Of a stretch of DNA of 40,007 nt, positions 26,137-35,145 are shown piece after piece. Both the position numbers and the translations under genes were made by a program. The notes beneath the pieces are model-generated. The model was given only the letters and a program-made list of their open reading frames with translations. It ran no database searches and had not been told where the DNA came from. The stretch lies in assembly GCF_000281045.1 (NCBI RefSeq), contig NW_008246171.1:86342-126348 (forward strand), in the 5' to 3' direction. The stretch is from Saprolegnia diclina VS20 (taxonomy: Eukaryota > Oomycota > Saprolegniomycetes > Saprolegniales > Saprolegniaceae). Every line of letters begins with the position of its first letter. The first letter of the stretch is position 1.

Positions 26137-26952
26137 TTACACAGTGACGTCTTGCGGCGAGTCGCTGCCATCGCCGGCTTCCTCTTCGTCGCTTTCGGAC
26201 GCAGCTGTGAACACTCGGTGGGCAAGCTCGAGGGCCGAGAGCATGGCAGGGACCCCGATGACGGGCGCGGCCGTGAGGATCACGTGCACGATATCGAGGC
26301 GAGGCACGTTGTTGGAGAGCGCGGCCGAGATCTGCATCTCAAACATGCTCGCGTTCATGTGCGGCTGGCCCATGAGCATGGCGAGCGAGCACAATGCTTG
26401 GCAGCGCGGCTCGAGCGGCGGCCCGGCCAGCACCTGCTGCGAGTACGAGTCGGCGAGCGCGTGCAAATGCCGGGGCACGGGGACGTCAAAGAGCTGCTTC
26501 CACATGTACGGCGGCTCGGAGAGATTGACAGTGACGTGCTTGAGCGCGGTCATCTTGGCGCCGGTCGTCGTCTGGCGCAGGCGCGCGACATTCTCGGGCA
26601 AAAAGAAGGCGACCTTCTCACGGTGCGAGAGGCGCTCGTACGCCGTGTACAGCGTCAAGTGCTGGCGCTGGTGGTGCTTGTGGTAGAGCTCGGCGCGGTA
26701 CGGCGGCCGCCAGTACTTTACGTTCTTGGTCGCCTCGCGCAGGCGCTTCTCGGGCTCGAGGATCTCGCGGCCAAAGTGGACGCAGAAGAGACACTGCACC
26801 TTGAGCACCGGCGGGTCCGACATGGGCCGCACGCCGAACTGCAGGCCGTGCTCGGGACGGTATTGCGACTTGCGCTTCGCGGCCTTCTTGTCCGGCGCGC
26901 TGTCATCCGACGTGGCAAACGCGACGCCTGGCTCGTCGCCTGGAGTTGCCAT
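26137..26952 (-). CDS. BED-like zinc-binding region fused to CMD/AhpD-like domain, 271 aa
   Basis: The start is the ATG at 26952. Residues 35-118 form a putative zinc-binding module: FGVRP, C54-L-F-C57 with VHFGRE, TKNVKYWRP, and a His cluster YHKHHQRQH (91-98), then YERLSHREKVAFF. This resembles BED-type fingers. Residues 182-250 match the helical pattern of the carboxymuconolactone decarboxylase (CMD/AhpD) fold: LCSLAMLMGQP, MQISAALSNNVPRLDIVHVI, and GVPAMLSALELAHRVF. The CxxCxxxH catalytic motif of AhpD is absent, so enzymatic activity is doubtful. An acidic tail (ESDEEEAGDGSD) ends it. The upstream half has a Lys/Arg patch (DKKAAKRKSQ). The role is unknown; nucleic-acid binding is inferred from the first module. 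Confidence 0.75.
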   Translation of the reverse strand: MATPGDEPGVAFATSDDSAPDKKAAKRKSQYRPEHGLQFGVRPMSDPPVLKVQCLFCVHFGREILEPEKRLREATKNVKYWRPPYRAELYHKHHQRQHLTLYTAYERLSHREKVAFFLPENVARLRQTTTGAKMTALKHVTVNLSEPPYMWKQLFDVPVPRHLHALADSYSQQVLAGPPLEPRCQALCSLAMLMGQPHMNASMFEMQISAALSNNVPRLDIVHVILTAAPVIGVPAMLSALELAHRVFTAASESDEEEAGDGSDSPQDVTV

Positions 26953-27228
26953 CGCCACAAATAATCGCCCTTATTTGTGGCACCACCCATTCCACCGAGT
27001 GCTTTTTAACATACAGACATTAAATAATGCTTGTCAAATTAGCCAATCAGGAAGGCGATACGTGGCACGTCGCCAAGCCGAGCGTTCGCTTCAGTTCTGC
27101 ATCTTGGTGCCAAGATTCAAGATATGACCTTATCGATATTATTTCCCATTGCAGCTTCAGAATGACACTTCCAGCGATAGTAGGTTCCTTGGGCCAAGGG
27201 CATTATCTGGAGAGCGGTTTCGCAACCC

Positions 27229-27688
27229 NNNNNNNNNNNNNNNNNNNNNNNNNNNNNNNNNNNNNNNNNNNNNNNNNNNNNNNNNNNNNNNNNNNNNNNN
27301 NNNNNNNNNNNNNNNNNNNNNNNNNNNNNNNNNNNNNNNNNNNNNNNNNNNNNNNNNNNNNNNNNNNNNNNNNNNNNNNNNNNNNNNNNNNNNNNNNNNN
27401 NNNNNNNNNNNNNNNNNNNNNNNNNNNNNNNNNNNNNNNNNNNNNNNNNNNNNNNNNNNNNNNNNNNNNNNNNNNNNNNNNNNNNNNNNNNNNNNNNNNN
27501 NNNNNNNNNNNNNNNNNNNNNNNNNNNNNNNNNNNNNNNNNNNNNNNNNNNNNNNNNNNNNNNNNNNNNNNNNNNNNNNNNNNNNNNNNNNNNNNNNNNN
27601 NNNNNNNNNNNNNNNNNNNNNNNNNNNNNNNNNNNNNNNNNNNNNNNNNNNNNNNNNNNNNNNNNNNNNNNNNNNNNNNNNNNNNNNN
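27229..27688. other. Assembly gap (460 N)
   Basis: The bases are unknown. The gap contains the 3' end of the first transporter gene. From the paralogues, about 130 further residues (about 390 nt) are missing, which would fit inside the gap if its stated size is right. Confidence 1.
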
Positions 27689-28869
27689 GTGTTTGTGGCG
27701 ACCCCCACAAAGGAGAGCCAAAGGATGAGGACGTAAAAGTACGCGTTGCGGCAGACATTCCACGTGACACAGAGGACCGGGATCGCCGTGACGACGATGC
27801 TGCCGAGGGTCGTGATGAAGACGACCTTGCGCCAGTTCCAGCCCATGCCCTTGAAGAAGATGACAATCAACGTCGGGGTAAATGGAACGCGCTGAACGAC
27901 ATTGGTCCACACAAAATCGAGGTTGGTGACCCAATTCATCACCGACGGTCCCGACGTGCTCTGAAAGACGCTCGTGAGCAAGCGAAACGATAGGAGCTGG
28001 TAGACTGCGCGCGTTTGTAGCAGTGACCAGAGTTGGCGCCACCAGTTGAAACACTCTTCGATTGGGCTGAGCGTGTCTTCGAAGCGCAAGGCCGTCGCGA
28101 CACAACCCAGGAGACCAAGACCAAAGAGAATGCCGTATGCAACGTGAGGCCCCGCCGAGTAGTCGTAATTGCCGCCGTAGCGCTTTTCGTTGAAGCCAAA
28201 CTGCAGCAAAACACGAGTCAGCACCGCACCGATACCGCTAACGAGTACAGCGACCGTCTGGAATTGGCCGCGAATATCGACCGGCTCCCGGTGGGCGATC
28301 TCGACCATGGCGCCGTCGAGCGTCGTTTGCACCATGACCATGCCGACCGCCGAAAAGAACGTGGGAACACGGTACCAGCGCACGCGACTGGGCGCCGACA
28401 AGTCGTAGATCTGGCTTTTCGCGTTGGTGGGCGCTGTGCGCATGCACCCGGGATTGACATTGGGATCACAGTACGGCGGGCCAAAGTCCGAGAACGCCAT
28501 CACAGCGACACTTGTAGTCGTGATGATCCACCCCATTAGCAGCCAGAGCTTGCGCCGGTAGCCGCCGAGTTTGATGGTATCTGAGCACATGGCACAAGCC
28601 ACGCGCAGCGACCATGCAATGGCTTGCAGTGACGTTAGTTGCGCGACGGTGGGTGGCGCGCCGTGCAGGTACAAGGCAAAAATGGACGTATTGAGCGGTG
28701 CAGCAATCGTCTGAAAGAAGCTGGCGAGGATCGTGAGCCGGTAAAAGGTGATGGCTGTCGGTGATCTGAGTGGGACGGCGCCACCGGGTGCGATGGCCGT
28801 CGCGGGGTCGGCGTCACCAATAGGCTTGTAGTTGGCTTCGATATCGGCGGTGCAATTGTGGAGGCTCAT
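27689..28869 (-). CDS. Folate-biopterin-transporter-like carrier 1 (3' end in gap)
   Basis: This is a polytopic transporter of the major-facilitator type with folate-biopterin-transporter (BT1) family features: an N-terminal AIAPGGAVPL segment, then helices with GGYRRKLWLLMGW after the second, an extracellular loop with Cys pair (YCDP and GCMR), DGAMVEIAHREPV, and GMGWNWRKVVF. The substrate is not predictable; family members carry folates, pterins or S-adenosylmethionine. The start at 28869 (MSLHNCTADIE) is chosen because an initiator motif (28884-28900) lies just upstream, between it and an earlier in-frame ATG at 28929. The C-terminal third is lost in the assembly gap. Sequence after the gap does not continue the protein. 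Close to carrier 2, with locally near-identical DNA. Confidence 0.82.
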
Positions 28870-29487
28870 GTGTGCTGAAGAGAGCGAATCGCAGAATGAT
28901 CTTTTGCAAGCTCCCAGCTCAATCTTCATCCCACTTTAGGAGGATGATGCTTTGGTCATTTTGGCATGGGCGGAAGAAAACGATGGGATTGCAAACCTGG
29001 TACGTTAAACAGGCTAAAATGTGTGTTCTATGTCTTTTCGTGCGCGTTTAAATGGAATTACTTGTCGTAGGGACCGTTGTACTTCAATTTCGTTTACGGC
29101 CAGCATGCAAAGTGGCATACGAGTGAAAAAAAGATAATGCCACCCGCGACAAGGCGTCAACAAAGTGCGGCGGCTACAAAGGCACCCGTCACATCGACCT
29201 ATCTATACGTGGCAGCACGAGCTGCGGGCTCTAATTTTAGGCATGACGTGGCAGAGCCACGAATCAATGCCGAGCTGCAGGTTTCAAACGCACTGGCATG
29301 TAGCTGTAGTTGACTCGCTTCACGTCTCTTCCGACCACACGTCATATTCGCTCTCTGCAGCAAACGACGTGCTTGTTCTATACTTCACCAGATCGATCTG
29401 TTCTGAAGGACAGACACCCACAGTGCAAGATATTCATGTTGTATTGTCGTCGATACTTGTAATCGAATTCGTTTAAATAACTAAGAT
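28870..29487. promoter_or_regulatory. Region between carriers 1 and 2
   Basis: The stretch contains the promoter of carrier 1: an initiator at 28884-28900 (minus strand ATCATTCTGCGATTCGC) and a 17-bp element (gttaaacaggctaaaat) at 29004-29020 similar to those near carriers 2 and 3. No gene is seen. Confidence 0.5.
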
Positions 29488-31041
29488 TTAGTAGTCTTTT
29501 AGGTTTTGCTGCCACGCAAACACCAACAATGCAAAGTACGCCACGACCACGACCACCGCGGCCAAGACCGAGAGCTCGCCGCGCGCCTTCATCTCGAGCA
29601 ACGGCTTGCGCTGCGCCGGTAGGAGTACGATGAACGCAAGTCCCGCGACTTGAATGCTGAGACAGACGATCCAGTTGTACCCGACTTGGTTCTGCGTGTG
29701 GTTGTCGTTGAGCAGCGCCAGGTTGGCAGGAAACGACTCGGCCATGTAGGCGCGCCAGCGAGCCGTGATGGGCACGACGAGATCCTTGATGGTGGCGTAG
29801 ATGGCGGCGGTCGTGGCTTCGTGGCCGGGGGTCGCGACCTCGACCATGGCCCAGCCGGGCATGAGCGTGTTCATACCGAGTGCGATCGAGGCCGGCGCGA
29901 TGACGATGATGTAAAAGTAGTCGTTGCGGCAGACGTCGTAAATGACAAAAAAGGTTGCGATCGAAGTCACAATGATGCTGCCGAGGGTCGTGATGAAGAC
30001 GGCCTTGCGCCAGTTCCAGCCCATGCCCTTCTTGAGCGTAATGATCATCGTGGGCACATACGGGATGCGAGGGATGACGTTGGCCCACGCAAGGTCGAGG
30101 TTGGTGACCCACGTCATCACCGACGGTCCCGTCGGGCTCTGAAAGACGCTCGTGAGCAAGCGAAACGATAGGAGCTGGTACAGCGCACGCGTCTGCAGCA
30201 GCGTCCAAAGCTGACGGCACCAGTTGGGAAGGCCCTGGATCGGGTTGTGGGTGTCTCGAAAGACGCTGATCGTGAGGACAATGGCGACGAGTCCGAGGCC
30301 AAACGCAATGTAGAACGGCGCGTTGGGGCCCGCGGACCAGTCGTAGCCGCCGCCATAGCGCTTGGCGCTGAGGCAAAAGAGCATGAAGAAGCGCGCGAGG
30401 ACGCCGCCGATGCCCGAGATGAAGTACGTGAGCGTCTGGAACGTCCCCCGAACGCTGATCGGCTCGCGCTGGGCAATTTCGACGAGGACGCCATCAAGGT
30501 TCGCTTGCACGAGAACAACGCCGAGCATCGCAAAGAACGTCGGTGCCCGGTACCAGGCGACGCGGCTCGGCGCCGAGACATCGTAAGCCGTTTTCGTCGT
30601 GTTGGCCTTGGGGTTCCAGCAGCTTGGGTACTCCTTTGGGTCGCAGAACGGCGCGCCAAAGTCCGAGAAGGCGATGCACCCGACGCTGGCGACGCAGACG
30701 ATCCAGCCCACAAGCAGCCAGAGCTTGCGCCGGTAGCCGCCGACTTGGATCGCGTCCGAGAGGAAGGCGAAGAGCACACGGAGCGTCCACGCAATCGCTT
30801 GGAGCGAGGCAAACTGCGCGACGGTCGGCACGGCGCCGTGGAGGTACGCGCCAAAGACTGACGCGTTGAGCGGTGGCGCCACGGTCTGGAAAAAGGTCGA
30901 GACGACCGAGAGGACAAAGAACGTGATCGCTGTCGTCGACTTGAGTGGGACGGCGCCACCGGGCGCGAGGGCGGTCGACGGGTCGCTGTCGCCAAGTGGC
31001 TTGTAGTGCGCTTCAAGGTCCGGCTGCTGCTGAAGGTCCAT
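29488..31041 (-). CDS. Folate-biopterin-transporter-like carrier 2, 517 aa
   Basis: A complete member of the array. From the ATG at 31041 (MDLQQQPDLEAHYKPLG) it has ALAPGGAVPL, about 12 hydrophobic segments, VGGYRRKLWLLVGW, the Cys-containing loop (FCDPKEYPSCWNPKANTT with an N-glycosylation sequon), DGVLVEIAQREPI, LQTRALYQLLSFRLLTSVFQ, and a C-terminal WQQNLKDY. The alternative in-frame ATG at 31131 adds 30 residues, but an ideal initiator plus CGATTTGC element (31049-31066) lies between the two, so transcription probably starts after it. The predicted substrate class is folate/pterin-like, not tested. Next on the strand is carrier 3. Confidence 0.88.
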   Translation of the reverse strand: MDLQQQPDLEAHYKPLGDSDPSTALAPGGAVPLKSTTAITFFVLSVVSTFFQTVAPPLNASVFGAYLHGAVPTVAQFASLQAIAWTLRVLFAFLSDAIQVGGYRRKLWLLVGWIVCVASVGCIAFSDFGAPFCDPKEYPSCWNPKANTTKTAYDVSAPSRVAWYRAPTFFAMLGVVLVQANLDGVLVEIAQREPISVRGTFQTLTYFISGIGGVLARFFMLFCLSAKRYGGGYDWSAGPNAPFYIAFGLGLVAIVLTISVFRDTHNPIQGLPNWCRQLWTLLQTRALYQLLSFRLLTSVFQSPTGPSVMTWVTNLDLAWANVIPRIPYVPTMIITLKKGMGWNWRKAVFITTLGSIIVTSIATFFVIYDVCRNDYFYIIVIAPASIALGMNTLMPGWAMVEVATPGHEATTAAIYATIKDLVVPITARWRAYMAESFPANLALLNDNHTQNQVGYNWIVCLSIQVAGLAFIVLLPAQRKPLLEMKARGELSVLAAVVVVVAYFALLVFAWQQNLKDY

Positions 31042-31728
31042 GCTGCAAGGCAAATCGAGAAATGATTCGCTTGGAGGTGTAAGCTTAGTCGAAGTGGAAC
31101 CATCCTCGGACTGTTCCTCGACCATCATCATATTTGGGAACCGTCATCGATGATGCTGCCACCGCTCAGTCGCGTCCAGGTCAAACCATTTTACTCCATG
31201 TCGAAGCGACGTTTAACGCGAAGAATGTTGGTTAAAACACACAAAAACGGCGACAGGTGTGTGTTTAAACAGCTTGGAGCCAGTGACGTGAGCTGCACTT
31301 CAAGCACGATTACGACTCAGGTCACCAGTGATGATCACATCACGGTACATGAGGACTCGAGTCATTCTTTTGGTCTAGTAGCTGGTGCTGATACTAGTCG
31401 AAAACAAAGTAGCAAAGCCTATTTGCATGTATTAACGCTAGATAGTCGCCGTTCTTGTAGGTGGGATGTGTGAGGACTATCTGGGCTACTCGAAGGTTAT
31501 GACGTGGCAGCCCCGCAACGCGCCGTTTCGACTTTACCATTCGATTGGACGGGACCGGCTCTTGGCAGCGACTCTACCACCCGGCAGCGCTGCCTTTTGC
31601 CGAGGTAGCCGTCAAAGCTTCAAGCACCATGGTGCAGAACCATGCGTGAACACAAGAGCACAGAGCACCACCGTATCATTGGTGCAAGGTTCTGTATTAT
31701 GCATAGTTTAGTGTATAGAAACGTTCGC
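31042..31728. promoter_or_regulatory. Region between carriers 2 and 3
   Basis: Contains the core promoter of carrier 2 (31049-31066: ATCATTTCTCGATTTGCC on the minus strand), a 17-bp element at 31232-31248 (ttaaaacacacaaaaac) and a gtttaaac palindrome at 31263-31270. No gene is seen. Confidence 0.5.
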
Positions 31729-33324
31729 TTAGTAGTCCTTGAAGTTTTGCTGCCAGTCGACGACAAAGAGAGCGATGTACCCGGCGATGACGAGCGCGCC
31801 GCCGATCATCGAGCCCTTGCTGGCTTGCTTCATCGCAAGCAGCGGCTGGCGATGGGACGGAATGAGAAAGATAAACGCGAGGCCGACGAGTTGAATGCCG
31901 AGGCAGATGAGCCAGTTGTACCCGACTTGGTTCTGCGTGTGGCTGTCGTTGAGCAGTGCCAGGTTGGCCGGGTACGACTCGGCCATGTAGGTGCGCCAGC
32001 GGGTCGTAAGGGGCACGTTGAGGTCCTTGATGGTGGCAAAGATGGCAGCAATCGTGGCTTCGTGGCCGACGCCGGCGACCTCGACGAGCGCCCACCCGGG
32101 AATGAGCGTGTTCATGCCCGTCGAGACGATCGCGAGCGCGAAGAGGATGATGTAAAAGTAGTCGTTGCGGCACACGTCCCAGACGACAAAGAGCACGGGG
32201 AACGCCGTGAGGAGGATGCCGACCAGCGTCGCGATGAAGAGCGCCTTTTGCCAGTTCCACGACCGGCCCTTCTTGGTTGTGAGGATGATCGTGGGGATGT
32301 ACGGGACGCGTGGGATCACGTTCGCCCAGCCCAAGTCGAGATGCTTGACCCACGTCACGACCGTCGGTCCCGTCGGGCTCTGGAAGAGGTTGGTCAGGAA
32401 CCGGAACGCGAGCAGCTGGTACACGGCGCGGTTCTGCAGCAGCGTCCAGAGCTGGCCAAACCACTCGGGTACGCTCTTGATGTGGTTCTTCGTGTCGCGG
32501 AAGAGCGCGATGGCCGGAACGAACGCGCAGAGGCTAAAGAAGATCGCGACAAAGTACGGGGTGTTGGGGCCCGCCGACCAGTCGTAGTAGCCCCCGTAGC
32601 GCCTGCTGTTGAGGAAGAGCTGGAGGAAGAGGCGGCCCCAGACCGCGCCAATGCCTTGGAAGAAGTAGGTGAAGCCCTGGAAGATACCGCGGGTGCTGAT
32701 CGGGTCGCGCTGCGCGTACTCGATGAGGACGCCGTCGAGCGTCGCCTGCACGATCATGATGCCGAGCATCAGGAAGAAGATGGGCGTCCGAAACCACGGA
32801 ACCGAGTTGGGCGCGTCGAGATTGTAGAACGAGCCGTTGGGGTTGAGCGCGGTTGCGCAGCCCGGGTGGTCCTTTGGGTCGCAGTACGGGTCGCCAAATG
32901 ACCGGCACGCCATGGAGAGAAGCGCGCCGATCGTGACGAGCCAGCCCGCGACGAGCCAAAACTTGCGCCGGTAGCCAAAGACGGGCACAATGTCGATGAG
33001 AATCGCAAAGAAGACGCGCAAGGTCCACGCGCCGGCTTGAAGCGACGCGATCTGAGCGACGTGCGCCGCCGAGCCGTGAAGGTACGAGCCATAAATGTAC
33101 GTGTTGAGCGGCGGCAGGAGGACCTGGAGGAGGTTGGCCATGAACATTTCCACGAAAAATACAATCGCGGGCCGCGACTTCATCACGACGGGCTCGCCCG
33201 GCGCGAGGGCCGTCGACGGGTCGTCGTCACCGGACGCAAACGGCTTGAAGCTCGCTTCCGGCGTCTCGACAAAGAAGCCCTCGGGGTGGAGCTCGACGTG
33301 CGGGTCCGTTGTTGCCGTTGTCAT
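31729..33324 (-). CDS. Folate-biopterin-transporter-like carrier 3, 531 aa
   Basis: A complete paralogue starting at the ATG at 33324 (MTTATTDPHVELHPEG). It keeps ALAPGEPVVM, the helix pattern, FGYRRKFWLVAGW, the loop YCDPKDHPGCATALNPNGSF, DGVLIEYAQRDPISTRG, NRAVYQLLAFRFLTNLFQSP and the WQQNFKDY end. An initiator with perfect flanking element (33331-33348: GTCATTTTCCAATTTGCC) ends 6 bp before the ATG. It shares the C-terminal NDSHTQNQVGYNW segment almost exactly with carrier 2. Predicted function as for the other members. Confidence 0.88.
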   Translation of the reverse strand: MTTATTDPHVELHPEGFFVETPEASFKPFASGDDDPSTALAPGEPVVMKSRPAIVFFVEMFMANLLQVLLPPLNTYIYGSYLHGSAAHVAQIASLQAGAWTLRVFFAILIDIVPVFGYRRKFWLVAGWLVTIGALLSMACRSFGDPYCDPKDHPGCATALNPNGSFYNLDAPNSVPWFRTPIFFLMLGIMIVQATLDGVLIEYAQRDPISTRGIFQGFTYFFQGIGAVWGRLFLQLFLNSRRYGGYYDWSAGPNTPYFVAIFFSLCAFVPAIALFRDTKNHIKSVPEWFGQLWTLLQNRAVYQLLAFRFLTNLFQSPTGPTVVTWVKHLDLGWANVIPRVPYIPTIILTTKKGRSWNWQKALFIATLVGILLTAFPVLFVVWDVCRNDYFYIILFALAIVSTGMNTLIPGWALVEVAGVGHEATIAAIFATIKDLNVPLTTRWRTYMAESYPANLALLNDSHTQNQVGYNWLICLGIQLVGLAFIFLIPSHRQPLLAMKQASKGSMIGGALVIAGYIALFVVDWQQNFKDY

Positions 33325-35145
33325 GGCCGAGGCAAATTGGAAAATGACTCTTGTGTGCAAGCCCGCGACAAAATTTATTACGATAGATTAGTAGTTGGAT
33401 CGTCCGAAGGTCGGGATCATTCGCTCCTGCGCATGCGAGTCATTCTCGCAGGCTGTCGCTCGTTGGTTTGACGATTACGCTTATCCATCGCCCGAGTTAT
33501 CCGGGTTTAACGTGACGTGTCTTGCTCCGACCTCACGTTAAAGACCGGAAAAGAGGTGTTTAAACGCACTAAAATACATTTACCGCGTGTTTAACGTCAC
33601 GCCCGATGCGGTGTTTATCGCTGGCCGATGCGGTGGCCTCTGCTTGACTCAATCAAATGCCCATCGTCATTGCGAGGCTACTCGTAGCGTAAGCGCTGAA
33701 GCGCGCGTTCCGCCGCATTACTCGCATAGAAAACAAGCAGAAGGCGGACCCTGCGACGGCCACTTGCGTTTTATGTGGGCCTTGAGTCAGCCTTGAGTGG
33801 TGGTTGTTGCTTGCCGTTGCAGATAAGCACGGATCGCGCTAGAGCTGATACCTCGCGGCGCCAAGATAAGCAAACTCGTATTCAAGACGGCGAGATGTCA
33901 CTGAGAACTAGCAATCTCAAGAATCTGGCAGAGACTACAGCACCCGATTGAATTTTGAGATGCCATCGCAGGTTGGCGCTACCAGCACAAGCGAACGACG
34001 GGAATAGTCCTTGGTAGTCACATGGTCCTTTGCACGTCCGCAAGGCGTGGATTCTGGGTGGTTTTAGCTATAGTTTTGGCGCGAGTTTGGTCACATCGTC
34101 CACCACGTGGCCCCTAAAATCGCGCTTGAGAACTGCCCGTTTCACCTTTCTAAATATGGCCGTTACGCCACAATTAGACGTTTTACCACATATAAAATCA
34201 GGCCTTATCAGCAGGCGTTGATGTCAAACCTGCGGCCACCTGTGCAGTCTCGTCACTGCTACACTTTACAACGTTGTGCATGGCATTCTCACGCTTTGGG
34301 AAACACACTCATGGCCTGCATCATCCTTCATTCTTGTGTTGCGTCACCAACCTAGCGTCGTGTGGGACTCGGTATTCAGCGTATCAGCGCCCAACAATGA
34401 GTCGGTAAAGAAATGCAGTTGAACCTCCGTTGAACGAGCCTCAAACGCGCGCCTAATGTCAAAATGCGACGAAAATACCGAGCTCGATGACGAGCGTCTC
34501 GCGTCGATGCCGCTGCGTGGCTCGAGCTCCAGTAAGCCCCAAGTTACGCCAATAGAGGCAGCATCCCATGCAAACAGCATTTGCACACCGCACCTCCTCG
34601 TGCCCTTTCACACAAACTGAGCTGATCAAGCAGGATCAGACGTCATGGCGCGGGTAACCACCGCGCGTTCGCTGGGTCCATACTGAGTTTCAATCAAATA
34701 TCGTGTTTGCGTCGAACCTCTCGGTGTAAACGGATATGAAATGGCCTCGGTTCCATAGCTTGAGCCATTCTATGTGCCACGTACGTTTTACTCAACCAAT
34801 ACATAGGTTAAACCCATGTGACGCACCACGTTGGTATTGGCGCAACCACACACTCCTGGCTTGACGAAGACAACCAATATCATAACATTGAATGCCACTC
34901 AAGGCATTTGGACGCCCTACACTACGCAGGCTTGAACAGAGTCGTCGAACGTGCGAGCCCGCTCTCTTTAACGCGGGAACCAGCGACTTTAACCTACACG
35001 TCAAAGACCACGTCAATTTGTTGCAAGGCGATCACGCCAAGGTTTGCGCCCCATAAGCATCGTGTAAAATGCTCGCTTCATAGAGTAGCGACAAAGTTAT
35101 CGGTTGTCAAATATATTCGACTAGCCCCATTCTTTATAAGTTACC
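33325..35145. other. Intergenic region between divergent carriers 3 and 4
   Basis: No gene is supported in 1.8 kb. It contains the initiator at 33331-33348, a 17-bp element (tttaaacgcactaaaat) at 33559-33575 upstream of carrier 3, and further gtttaac-type motifs (for example 33507, 33589, 34808). Sequence before the carrier 4 ATG includes cattctttataag. Confidence 0.45.

Noticed and set aside
27157-27228. Continuation of carrier 1 beyond the gap
   Set aside because: The translated residues are not similar to the conserved C-terminus of the paralogues; openness across N is meaningless.
31642-32901. 419-codon plus-strand frame opposite carrier 3
   Set aside because: Antisense shadow, same reasons.
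34344-34580. Minus-strand frame between carriers 3 and 4
   Set aside because: Short, Ser/Arg-rich, no domain or convincing start context; treated as intergenic.
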